Of a stretch of 35,381 nt of DNA, positions 7,844-15,746 are shown piece after piece. The stretch spans positions 6,877 through 42,257 of the forward strand of contig MHFI01000037.1 in NCBI GenBank assembly GCA_001804125.1, in the 5' to 3' direction. Position 1 is the first letter of the stretch. Each line of letters begins with the position of its first letter. Below the pieces are notes generated by a model that was given only the letters and a program-made list of their open reading frames with translations, was not told the DNA's origin and did no database searches. The translations under genes and the position numbers were made by a program. The DNA comes from Omnitrophica bacterium RIFCSPHIGHO2_02_FULL_51_18 (GTDB lineage: Bacteria > Omnitrophota > Gorgyraeia > 2-02-FULL-51-18).

Positions 7844-8668
7844 TCAAACCTCTATGAAACTTTTTGGGTTTACGCCGTAAAATCCGGCCTTGAAAAGCCG
7901 TTTTGAGTAAACCTCGCGGGGCAGGAAACCCTCGGCCTCTTTCTTCATCGTTTCCACGAGACGCCCCTTCTGCATCACATGGATCCGGTCAGCATGCGCC
8001 GCCGCAAGCGGCAGGTTATGAGTGATGAAAAGAACCGTGAGCGATTTCTCGTTTTTAAGATTTACCAAAAGCTGTAGGATCTCGGACTCAGTCACCCCGT
8101 CCAGCGCCGTCGTCGGCTCGTCTGCGATCAAAAAGCGGGGCCCGGGTGTCAACGCCATCGCGATCATCGCGCGCTGTTTCATGCCGCCGGAGAGCTCATG
8201 CGGGTAGCTTCGATAAACGCGCTCCGGGTCCTTTATTTTTGCGGCCTCAAGGCCGGCCAGCGACCGCTCCCTGGTTTCTTTGGGTGATGAACAAAAATGA
8301 GCCCGATAAGTTTCGTCGAGTTGTCCGCCTATTTTCATCAAAGGATTCAGCGATGAGGCCGGGTCCTGAAATACGCAGCCGATCTTCCTGCCTCGTATCC
8401 CCGAGAGCTCACGTTCGGAACAAGAAAAAAGATCCGTTATTTTTCCCTGCTCCGCGGCAAAGCGGATGACGCCGCTCATCCGGTAAGGCTTGAGGAGCCT
8501 GCAAATAGACAGCGCGGTCACGCTCTTGCCGGACCCCGATTCCCCCACCAACGCCGTGAAAGAGCCCTCCGAAACGCCCAAGTCCAGCGAGTTCACCGCC
8601 GCGAATACTTCGCGGCGCCCCCCGGATTTAAGAAACTCAACCGTTAAATTTTTTATCTCAAGAATCAT
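7844..8668 (-). CDS. Oligopeptide ABC transporter ATPase (OppD/DppD type)
   Basis: This is the second ATPase of the importer. The Walker A is GESGSGKS near residue 41, and the Q-loop is FQDPASSLNPLM. The signature is LSGGMKQR and the Walker B is FLIADEPTTALD. The switch His is in FITHN. The length of 274 residues is shorter than typical OppD/DppD (about 320-330), so the C-terminal oligo-HPY extension is mostly missing. The first 11 nt overlap the 3' end of the permease gene, indicating coupling. The substrate is inferred from family only. Confidence 0.9.
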   Translation of the reverse strand: MILEIKNLTVEFLKSGGRREVFAAVNSLDLGVSEGSFTALVGESGSGKSVTALSICRLLKPYRMSGVIRFAAEQGKITDLFSCSERELSGIRGRKIGCVFQDPASSLNPLMKIGGQLDETYRAHFCSSPKETRERSLAGLEAAKIKDPERVYRSYPHELSGGMKQRAMIAMALTPGPRFLIADEPTTALDGVTESEILQLLVNLKNEKSLTVLFITHNLPLAAAHADRIHVMQKGRLVETMKKEAEGFLPREVYSKRLFKAGFYGVNPKSFIEV

Positions 8669-9449
8669 TTTTTGACTGAAGCGCCTCCCCCAGCGTATTC
8701 GCGGATAAAATCGTGAGAAAAATCATGACTCCCGGGAAAAACGTAAGCCACCAGGCCACGCCCAGCACCCCCTTCCCGTCCGATAGAAGGTTTCCCCAGC
8801 TCGGGGTCGGCGGCTGAACGCCTATCCCCAAAAAACTCAAGCCCGACTCCACAAGCACCGCGGCCGCCAGGCCCAGCACCGCGTTTACGATCACGGGGCC
8901 CATCGCGTTGGGCACCAGGTGCCTGAAAATAATCCGCGCATGGCTTGCCCCGAGCGCTCTGGCCGCCAGCACAAATTCCCTTTCTTTCAGGCTCAGCACC
9001 TCGGCACGCACGAGCCTCGCGGTACCCATCCAGCTTGTCGCGCCGATAATCACCATGACGTTGAAAATATTGGGGCCCAGCACCGCAATGACGGAAAGAA
9101 TCAGGAAAAAAACGGGGAAGCAAAGCATGATATTCACAAACGCCATGAGTGAGCGGTCCCATCCGCCCCCGAAATAGCCGGCCACGGCGCCGATCACAAC
9201 ACCCAAGAAAACGGAAAGAATCACTGCGACCCATGCGACCGTAAGCGAGATACTCGTTGCAACTAAAATCCTGGCGAATAAATCCCGCCCCAGTGCATCC
9301 GTGCCGAACCAATGGAAACGCGAGGGGGCCTCAAGCAGGTGCGAGAAATCCACGGCGCCGGACTTGTTCGTCAATAAAAACGGGGCTAAAACCGCGGCGG
9401 CCGAAAGAGCCGCCAGCCAACCGACCGCCAGAAGACAGTCCCGCTTCAT
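8658..9449 (-). CDS. Oligopeptide ABC transporter permease (OppC/DppC type)
   Basis: This inner-membrane subunit has an N-terminal membrane segment, then the family motif FGTDALGRDLFARIL. Five further hydrophobic segments follow. The cytoplasmic EAA loop (ARALGASHARIIFRHLVPNA) contacts the ATPases. The 263-residue length fits OppC/DppC. The start overlaps oppD-type coding by 11 nt at one end, and the OppB-type gene by 4 nt at the other. Confidence 0.9.
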   Translation of the reverse strand: MKRDCLLAVGWLAALSAAAVLAPFLLTNKSGAVDFSHLLEAPSRFHWFGTDALGRDLFARILVATSISLTVAWVAVILSVFLGVVIGAVAGYFGGGWDRSLMAFVNIMLCFPVFFLILSVIAVLGPNIFNVMVIIGATSWMGTARLVRAEVLSLKEREFVLAARALGASHARIIFRHLVPNAMGPVIVNAVLGLAAAVLVESGLSFLGIGVQPPTPSWGNLLSDGKGVLGVAWWLTFFPGVMIFLTILSANTLGEALQSKNDS

Positions 9450-10417
9450 TTTAAACGAATCCTCGGATCCACGACGGAATACGTGAGGTCCGCCAGTAAA
9501 TTCCCCAACAGCGTCAAAAACGCGCCCAGCACCAGGATCCCCATAATCACCGGATAGTCCCGCGCGAACACGGAATTAAAAAAAAGTCTCCCCATGCCGG
9601 GGATCGAGAAAATAGATTCAAAAATGACGCTTCCCCCCAAAAGCCCAGGCACCGACAAGCCCAAGATTGTGACAATCGGCAAAAGCGCGTTTTTGAGCGC
9701 ATGGTGATAAAGCACTCTTTTCTCGGGCAAACCCTTGGCCCGCGCGGTCCGGACATAATCCTGCTTGAGCTCATTAAGCAGGCTGTTACGCATGTAACGT
9801 GAAATACCGGCCACTCCCGTGATGGACGCGACCGCAACGGGCAACACGAGATGCCTTGCAATATCCACCGCCTTTTCCCAAGCGTTCAGGTCATCGAAAT
9901 TGACCGAGTAAAGCCCCGAGACAGGCAAAAGCCGCAGCTGCACGCCGAAAGCGTTCATCAACAAGAGCGAAATCCAGAATGTCGGGACCGAAAAACCCGC
10001 CAGCGCAAGAAACGTAAGCCACCGATCCGTCCGGCTCCCCTCATGAACGGCGCCAAACACGCCCAGCCCGATCCCCGCCGCGAGCACGCATAAAAGCGTC
10101 AGAACGCTTATAGACAGCGTGACCGGCACGGCCTTTCCGATCTTAGAGGTGACTTTCTCCCCGTCCACAAAGGAATTTCCGAAATCAAAACGAATGATTT
10201 TCTTCGTCCATTGTCCGTATTGTTCGAGAAGCGGCCGATCCAGCCCATAAAGCTCTCTCAGTTTCTCCCTGGCCTGGAGCGTCATTTTGGGATTGAATTC
10301 GCCCTTGGCGTCGACGGGACTACCGGGAGCCAGATGAATCACAAGAAAACTGATAAAGGTGATCCCGATAAATAAGGGAATTAGACCAAGCACTCTCTTT
10401 AAAAAATAAATGGGCAT
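9446..10417 (-). CDS. Oligopeptide ABC transporter permease (OppB/DppB type)
   Basis: The protein begins with the diagnostic N-terminus MPIYFLKRVLGLIPLFIGITF and the periplasmic HLAPGSP motif. Six hydrophobic segments are visible. The EAA loop reads ARAKGLPEKRVLYHHALKNALLP. At 323 residues it is typical. It overlaps the OppC-type gene by 4 nt. Repeat copy 3 lies between it and the binding-protein gene. That arrangement is common in such operons and may fine-tune the ratio of the abundant binding protein to the membrane subunits, although this is inferred. Confidence 0.9.
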   Translation of the reverse strand: MPIYFLKRVLGLIPLFIGITFISFLVIHLAPGSPVDAKGEFNPKMTLQAREKLRELYGLDRPLLEQYGQWTKKIIRFDFGNSFVDGEKVTSKIGKAVPVTLSISVLTLLCVLAAGIGLGVFGAVHEGSRTDRWLTFLALAGFSVPTFWISLLLMNAFGVQLRLLPVSGLYSVNFDDLNAWEKAVDIARHLVLPVAVASITGVAGISRYMRNSLLNELKQDYVRTARAKGLPEKRVLYHHALKNALLPIVTILGLSVPGLLGGSVIFESIFSIPGMGRLFFNSVFARDYPVIMGILVLGAFLTLLGNLLADLTYSVVDPRIRLK

Positions 10418-10431
10418 TTTTATTTTAGGTT

Positions 10432-10506
10432 GTCATCAAGATTCTTCACTCGCTTCATCCCGTTAGAAATACGATTTCTAACGGGACTTCGCTCGTTCAG
10501 AATGAC
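10432..10506. repeat. Intergenic palindromic repeat, copy 3 (with nested 29-nt palindrome)
   Basis: The outer edges are GTCAT and AATGAC. Inside, at 10458-10486, sits a 29-nt palindrome with 13-nt arms (TCCCGTTAGAAAT / ATTTCTAACGGGA) around ACG. It is flanked by CTTCA and CTTCG. The same 29-nt unit, with GCG as centre, is in copy 4 at the same relative point. The repeat lies within the peptide-importer operon. Confidence 0.85.
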
Positions 10507-10509
10507 AGC

Positions 10510-12123
10510 TCATTCCTCCAGTCGAACTTTATATTTCTGCTCATCTTTCGGAACAAACCACTTGATAAAATTGTAACCGATGCCGCTCGGCGCCAATTCC
10601 GGCCCGCGGAAGCGCCGGTGGAGCACGAGAAGCGAGTCGGGCACCGTCAAAAACGTATACGGCTCATCGTCGCTTATGATCCGGTGGATCCGGCGGTAGA
10701 CGGGCGCGCGCGCTTCTTCCTTAAATAAGCGGCGTCCTTCTGCGAGAAGCCCGTCTACTTCTTCATTTTTGTAAGAAACGAAATTAAATTCACCGGGGCG
10801 CGTCTTGGAAGAATGAAAAATATCAAAAATGTCCGGGTCATAGGACAGATTCCATGCCAGGAGCACGGCCTCGTATTTTTTCTTATCAATAAACTCCCTT
10901 AAAAAGGTCCCCCATTCTATAACCTGGATCTTCACGTCAATGCCTATTTCCCTGAGGCGCCGCTGGATAATCTCGCAGGCCATTTTGCGCTGTTCATTTC
11001 CGAGGTTGGTGAGAAGCGTAAAGGAAAACTTGCGGCCTTCCTTATCGAGAAAACCGTCGCCGTCAGCGTCGGTCCATCCGGCTTCGCTTAACCATTGCCT
11101 GGCAAGCGCCGGGTCAAACGGGGAAGGCTTCACATCGGAATTGTAGGCCCATGAACTCGGTAAAAACGGGCCGGTCGCCACCTGCCCGAGCCCCAAGAGA
11201 GTCACGTCCGCGATTTCCTGTTTATTGATCGCCAAGCCTATCGCTTTCCGGACTTTCCTGTCCCCGAACAGCGGATGTTCCGAATTGTATCCTATATAGG
11301 TGTAACCAAAGCTCGGTGTCCGGTACTTCGTGTAATGGTCCTTGAAAAAAGAGGTGTCCGTTTGACGCTTGAACTGGAGCGGTGTCAGCCCCGCCGAATC
11401 CAGATTCTCCGTCTCGAGCTCGAGAAACGTCGTCGCCTGGTCGGGAATGATCCGGTAAATGGTGCGCTCAATGAACGGCCGCCCTTCAAAATAATCCCTG
11501 TTGGCCCGGAGCTCCAGGCGCTCGCCTGTTTTCCATTTTTTTAATAGGTAGGGGCCGGTGCCGACGGGCCGTCTGGAAAAAGACGTCTTCATCAAATCCT
11601 CTTTTTCCAAAAGGTGTTTCGGAATAATCCCCATGCCCCAGCTGGCAAGCCCCGGCGAGAAAGGCTCTTTGTAATTCACCTCGAGTGTGCTGTCATCGAG
11701 CACTTTCAGCGATTCCACCTTCTCGAAATCGCCGCCGTACGGCGTGGGGGTGTTGGGGTCCCTCAATTTCTGAAACGTGAATTCCACATCTGCCGCCGTA
11801 AAAGGCGCGCCGTCCTGCCAGTGGACGTTTTTTCTTAAGTGAAAAATAATTTTCATCCCGCCGTCCTTCACCTCAAAGCTCTCGGCCAGGTCCCCTACGA
11901 TCTTCAAATCTTTATCGTATTTCACAAGGCCGTTGAAAATGAGTCTCGAGATTTCAGACGAGGCGGAGTCGGAGGCGAAAAACGGGATGAGATTCACGGG
12001 TTCTCCGATGGACGAGGTGACAAACATATCGCCGGGCTCGGGATCCGCAGGATCCGCGGACAAAAAACCCGAGCAAACAATAAAAACAAACCCCATCCAG
12101 GCAATGGATGAGGTAAAATTCAA
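10510..12123 (-). CDS. Extracellular peptide-binding protein (family 5, OppA/DppA type)
   Basis: This periplasmic receptor delivers peptides to the OppBCDF-like importer encoded directly downstream. An N-terminal hydrophobic signal sequence (about residues 5-22) precedes the mature region. A Cys is present but the surrounding residues (FIVCSG) are a poor lipobox, so a soluble or weakly predicted lipid-anchored form is possible. Family-5 hallmarks include NLIPFFASDSASSEISRLIF, LRKNVHWQDGAPFTAADVEFTF, GTGPYLL, VRKAIGLAIN and WTDADGDGFLDKEG. At 537 residues it is of normal length. It starts 8 nt after secG, with only a weak ribosome-binding site, suggesting read-through from the gap operon. Confidence 0.92.
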   Translation of the reverse strand: MNFTSSIAWMGFVFIVCSGFLSADPADPEPGDMFVTSSIGEPVNLIPFFASDSASSEISRLIFNGLVKYDKDLKIVGDLAESFEVKDGGMKIIFHLRKNVHWQDGAPFTAADVEFTFQKLRDPNTPTPYGGDFEKVESLKVLDDSTLEVNYKEPFSPGLASWGMGIIPKHLLEKEDLMKTSFSRRPVGTGPYLLKKWKTGERLELRANRDYFEGRPFIERTIYRIIPDQATTFLELETENLDSAGLTPLQFKRQTDTSFFKDHYTKYRTPSFGYTYIGYNSEHPLFGDRKVRKAIGLAINKQEIADVTLLGLGQVATGPFLPSSWAYNSDVKPSPFDPALARQWLSEAGWTDADGDGFLDKEGRKFSFTLLTNLGNEQRKMACEIIQRRLREIGIDVKIQVIEWGTFLREFIDKKKYEAVLLAWNLSYDPDIFDIFHSSKTRPGEFNFVSYKNEEVDGLLAEGRRLFKEEARAPVYRRIHRIISDDEPYTFLTVPDSLLVLHRRFRGPELAPSGIGYNFIKWFVPKDEQKYKVRLEE

Positions 12124-12131
12124 GTGGACTT

Positions 12132-12476
12132 TCAGCCGGCCGGCACGGCAGGTGGAGAGACGGGAGCTGTTGGGGTTTGTGCAGGCTTAGTTTCCGGCGC
12201 GGGCGCGGTAAGTACCTCCACCATTCGATTTTTCTCCATCAGCGACTTGCCTTTCTGCGTCGACATAATGCCTAACGTCAGCGACGTGAGGATAAAAAGA
12301 ACCGCGCACACCTCCGTCGCGCGTGTCATAAACGCATTGGTCTGCGTCCCCAAGATGCTCTGGGGCTGGCCGCCGGCGATGTCCGACAGACCACCCCCCC
12401 GTCCCGCCTGCAGCAAAATCACGAGGATCAGAACGATACACACAAAAATATGAACAACAATCAAAAACGCGTACAT
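12132..12476 (-). CDS. secG: Protein translocase subunit SecG
   Basis: This small component of the SecYEG channel aids preprotein export through the inner membrane. It has two membrane segments (residues 4-24 and 55-72) separated by the diagnostic LLQAGRGGGLSDIAGG loop. The C-terminal tail is rich in Ala, Pro and Thr. It sits after tpiA, a very common bacterial order (gap-pgk-tpiA-secG). The 114-residue length is usual. Confidence 0.95.
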   Translation of the reverse strand: MYAFLIVVHIFVCIVLILVILLQAGRGGGLSDIAGGQPQSILGTQTNAFMTRATEVCAVLFILTSLTLGIMSTQKGKSLMEKNRMVEVLTAPAPETKPAQTPTAPVSPPAVPAG

Positions 12477-12489
12477 TTTATAAACCCCC

Positions 12490-13260
12490 TTAAACCGTCA
12501 CGATCGAGGCGCTTTTTACGATCTCACTGAAGCCCGCCGCGTCGAGGCTTGCGCCTCCGACCAGCGCGCCGTCTATGTCAGGCTCCTGCATCAAACGGGC
12601 AATGTTATCCGGCTTGACGCTCCCTCCATACAAGATTCTTAAACCCTCCGCAACTTCATGCCCAAAGGATTTTGACAATTCTTTTCTTATAAAATCATGT
12701 ACTTCACCGGCCTGCAGGGGTGTCGCCACTTTTCCGGTGCCAATTGCCCAAACGGGCTCGTAAGCAATCGCGACTTCCTTCATTTCCCCGTTGCTAAAAT
12801 GGGCAAAAGCGCCTCTAAGCTGATCCTGAATGACCCGGATGGTTTTATCCGCTTCTCTTTCGGCCAGCGTCTCCCCCACGCAAACAATCGGCGCGAGACC
12901 CGCCTTCAAAACGGCTTTCGTCTTCTTATTCACGCCTTCATCGGTTTCGTGGAAAAACTGTCTTCGCTCGGAGTGGCCGATAATCACGACCTGAGCGCCC
13001 GCGTCCTTAATCAAAGAGGGTGAGACTTCGCCCGTAAATGCGCCCTTTTCCTCCCAGTACACATCCTGGGCACCCAGCTTAATGTCCGAATCGACAAGAA
13101 TCTCGGAAACACTGCTAAGCGCCGTGTAAGGAGGGCAAACCACAATCTCGACATTTTGAATATCCCCCACCTGCCGCTTTAGGAGCGTCACGAGCTCTAT
13201 CGCTTCTTGGATCGTTTTATTGAGCTTCCAGTTGCCGGCGATGATGGGTTTTCGGGTCAT
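12490..13260 (-). CDS. tpiA: Triosephosphate isomerase
   Basis: The enzyme interconverts dihydroxyacetone phosphate and glyceraldehyde 3-phosphate. It is a TIM barrel of 256 residues. The active-site residues are visible: Asn and Lys in AGNWKLNK, the electrophilic His in IGHSERR, and the catalytic Glu in AYEPVWAIGTG. The phosphate loops (ILYGGSVKPDN and GALVGGASLD) are also present. It lies 6 nt after pgk and 13 nt before secG, in the gap operon. Confidence 0.97.
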   Translation of the reverse strand: MTRKPIIAGNWKLNKTIQEAIELVTLLKRQVGDIQNVEIVVCPPYTALSSVSEILVDSDIKLGAQDVYWEEKGAFTGEVSPSLIKDAGAQVVIIGHSERRQFFHETDEGVNKKTKAVLKAGLAPIVCVGETLAEREADKTIRVIQDQLRGAFAHFSNGEMKEVAIAYEPVWAIGTGKVATPLQAGEVHDFIRKELSKSFGHEVAEGLRILYGGSVKPDNIARLMQEPDIDGALVGGASLDAAGFSEIVKSASIVTV

Positions 13261-13266
13261 AAAAAT

Positions 13267-14451
13267 TTATTTGTCCTGAAGCGCCGCGACGCCGGGCAAG
13301 GGCTTTCCCTCGAGATACTCCAGAGAAGCACCGCCGCCGGTGGAGATATGCGTCATCCGGTTGTCCAGCCCAAATCCGATCACGCACGCAGCCGTGTCGC
13401 CGCCGCCGATGACGGTCGCGGCGCCCTGAAGCCTGGAGAGCGTAAGCGCGATCTCGTGCGAGCCTTTTGAAAACGGGTTCATCTCAAAAATGCCCATCGG
13501 TCCGTTCCACACCACCGTCTTGGCGGTCTCAAGCGTTTTTGAGAATAAAGCGATTGTCTTCGGGCCGATATCGACGCCGAGCCAGCCCTCGGGAATCGCA
13601 GGCCCTTCAATTTTTATCGGCGCACGCTCATCCGCCCTTTGAACGCAGACATGGTCCACCGGCAGAAGGATCTCCACTTTTTTTTCCTTGGCCCTGTCCA
13701 GAACGGTTTTCGCCAGATCCAGCCTGTCCTTCTCATACTTGGAGGCACCGATGCCGATGCCCTGCACTTTCAAAAACGTGTAGGCCATGGCGCCGCCGAT
13801 CAAGATCTTATCGACTTTTGAAATCAGATTTTCGACGACACCTATTTTATCCGAGACTTTGGATCCCCCCAGGACCGCCACAAACGGCTTCTTCGGGTTC
13901 TGCATCGCGTCGCCCAGATACTGAATCTCTTTTTCCAGCAAAAACCCCGCACCGGCCGGCAGGTATTTTGTGATCGCTTCAATGGAGGCATGCGCGCGGT
14001 GGCTTGAACCAAACGCGTCATTGATGTAAATGTCCCCGTTTTCGGCAAGCTGTTTCGCAAACGAGGCGTCATTTTTCTCCTCGGCTGGCGAAAACCTGAG
14101 GTTTTCCAAAAGCGCCACCTGCGTTTTTCCGTTGAGCCTCGAGAGCTCCTCTTTGACCCTGGGTCCCACACAATCGGAACATTGGATCACGGGCTTGCCT
14201 AAAAGTTCGGAAAGACGGTTGGCGGCGGGACTTAAGCTCATTGACGACACCGGCTTTCCTTCCGGACGGCCCAGGTGACTCATCAGGACCACTTGGGCGC
14301 CGTGGTCCAACGCGTACCGGATCGTCGGGAGGCTGGCGCGGATGCGGTTATCATCCGTGACGTTCAGATCCTTATCCAACGGGACGTTAAAGTCCACGCG
14401 GATAAGCACCTTTTTGCCTTGAAGATCGAAGTCTCGAATTGTCTTTTTCAT
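13267..14451 (-). CDS. pgk: Phosphoglycerate kinase
   Basis: The enzyme transfers phosphate from 1,3-bisphosphoglycerate to ADP. It has the substrate-binding RVDFNVPLD and SHLGRPEG blocks in the N-domain. [11 protein letters not shown] and the nucleotide-binding GGGDTAACV, with [13 protein letters not shown], are in the C-domain. At 394 residues it is standard. The ATG follows AAGGTG. It is separated from gap by 183 nt carrying repeat copy 4, a likely mRNA-stability or processing feature. Confidence 0.97.
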   Translation of the reverse strand: MKKTIRDFDLQGKKVLIRVDFNVPLDKDLNVTDDNRIRASLPTIRYALDHGAQVVLMSHLGRPEGKPVSSMSLSPAANRLSELLGKPVIQCSDCVGPRVKEELSRLNGKTQVALLENLRFSPAEEKNDASFAKQLAENGDIYINDAFGSSHRAHASIEAITKYLPAGAGFLLEKEIQYLGDAMQNPKKPFVAVLGGSKVSDKIGVVENLISKVDKILIGGAMAYTFLKVQGIGIGASKYEKDRLDLAKTVLDRAKEKKVEILLPVDHVCVQRADERAPIKIEGPAIPEGWLGVDIGPKTIALFSKTLETAKTVVWNGPMGIFEMNPFSKGSHEIALTLSRLQGAATVIGGGDTAACVIGFGLDNRMTHISTGGGASLEYLEGKPLPGVAALQDK

Positions 14452-14502
14452 AGTCTACACCTTCGTTGCGAACAAACTGAGCAAAGCGATCCAATCCACT
14501 GT

Positions 14503-14626
14503 GTCATCTCGAGTCCTCCGAAGCTTTAGCGAAGGAGGACGAGAGATCTCATCACACGACTGGATGAGATTTCTCGCTTCGTCCCGTTAGAAATGCGATT
14601 TCTAACGGGACTTCGCTCGAAATGAC
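14503..14626. repeat. Intergenic palindromic repeat, copy 4 (two nested palindromes)
   Basis: This is the longest copy. The outer arms are GTCATCTCGAG and CTCGAAATGAC. A 26-nt palindrome (TCCTCC...GGAGGA, 14514-14539) lies between two CGAG copies. A 29-nt palindrome with 13-nt arms (14582-14610) lies between two CTTCG copies (14577-14581 and 14611-14615). It occupies most of the 183 nt between gap and pgk. Confidence 0.9.
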
Positions 14627-14634
14627 ATCATAAA

Positions 14635-15663
14635 CTAGCGATGCGCCAGCACCGGAAGCGTCTTGCCGACAAACGCGCAGAGGTCCACCACGCGGTTCGA
14701 GTAACCCCATTCGTTGTCGTACCAGCCGAACACTTTGGCCAGACGCTTATCAACCACGTTGGTCAGCTCGGCATCCACGATAGAAGAGCTGGGGTTATTC
14801 TGAAAGTCTTTGGAAACAAGCGGCACTGTGCAATACTCGAGGATCCCCTTCATCTTGCCTTGGGCATATTCCTTGAATACGGCATTGATTTCTTCTTTGG
14901 TCGCGTCTTTGGCGAGTTCACAAGTCAAGTCCACAACCGAAACATTCGGGGTTGGGACGCGGATCGCCACGCCGTCCATCTTGCCTTTAAGCTCAGGGAC
15001 CACAAGCCCGATTGCTTTCGCGGCGCCTGTCGACGTCGGGATCATGGAAAGCGCGGCCGCGCGGGCGCGCCTTAAGTCCCTGTGCGCCAGGTCCAGCAGC
15101 TTTTGGTCATTAGTGTAGGAATGGATCGTAGTCATGAAACCCCGGACGATCCCGAAACGGTCCACGAGCGCTTTCGCGATCGGCGCCAGACAATTGGTCG
15201 TGCAGGACGCATTGGAAATAATATGGTGCTTCACCGGATCATATTTCTCCTGGTTCACGCCCAGCACAATCGTGATATCCTCCCCCTTGGCCGGCGCGGA
15301 AATGATGATCTTTCTCGTGCCGCCCTTCGTGAGGTGGACTTCCGCCTTCTCCCTGTCCGTAAAAACACCGGTGGATTCGACGACAATGTCGACGCCCATG
15401 TCGCCCCAGGGAATCTGCGCGGGGTCCTTGTAACTCAATACCTTGAGAAGCCTGCCGTTGACGCGAAGTCCGTCCTGCTCGACTTTGACCTCACCGGCAA
15501 ACGTGCCCAGAATCGAGTCATACTTCAAAAGATACGCGTGCGATTCCATCGGCACCGGCAGATCATTCACCGCCACAAACTCGATGTCTTTGTGGTTGAA
15601 ACCCGCGCGAAAAACGTTGCGGCCGATGCGGCCAAAACCGTTGATTCCCACCCTGATGGCCAT
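14635..15663 (-). CDS. gap: Glyceraldehyde-3-phosphate dehydrogenase
   Basis: The enzyme oxidises and phosphorylates glyceraldehyde 3-phosphate using NAD. The NAD-binding [15 protein letters not shown] starts at residue 7. Asp34 in VNDLP indicates preference for NAD over NADP. The nucleophile is Cys154 in SNASCTTN, and the base His lies in [19 protein letters not shown] is near the C-terminus. The start is well supported: AAGGAGG lies 7 nt upstream of the ATG, and a consensus promoter lies about 45 nt upstream. It is the first gene of the glycolytic operon. Confidence 0.97.
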   Translation of the reverse strand: MAIRVGINGFGRIGRNVFRAGFNHKDIEFVAVNDLPVPMESHAYLLKYDSILGTFAGEVKVEQDGLRVNGRLLKVLSYKDPAQIPWGDMGVDIVVESTGVFTDREKAEVHLTKGGTRKIIISAPAKGEDITIVLGVNQEKYDPVKHHIISNASCTTNCLAPIAKALVDRFGIVRGFMTTIHSYTNDQKLLDLAHRDLRRARAAALSMIPTSTGAAKAIGLVVPELKGKMDGVAIRVPTPNVSVVDLTCELAKDATKEEINAVFKEYAQGKMKGILEYCTVPLVSKDFQNNPSSSIVDAELTNVVDKRLAKVFGWYDNEWGYSNRVVDLCAFVGKTLPVLAHR

Positions 15664-15709
15664 GACAAAACCTCCTTGAAAGGTTGCTAACTAGCTGCGA
15701 AAGCCTGTT

Positions 15710-15738
15710 ATTATAGCCGCTGAATTTATGCCTGTCAA
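15710..15738 (-). promoter_or_regulatory. Consensus sigma70 promoter of the gap operon
   Basis: On the minus strand a perfect -35 TTGACA (15733-15738) and a perfect -10 TATAAT (15710-15715) are separated by the ideal 17 nt. The gap ATG with its AAGGAGG site follows. All twelve hexamer bases match the consensus, which predicts strong constitutive transcription of gap-pgk-tpiA-secG and possibly the peptide importer. Confidence 0.9.
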
Positions 15739-15746
15739 AATACGTT

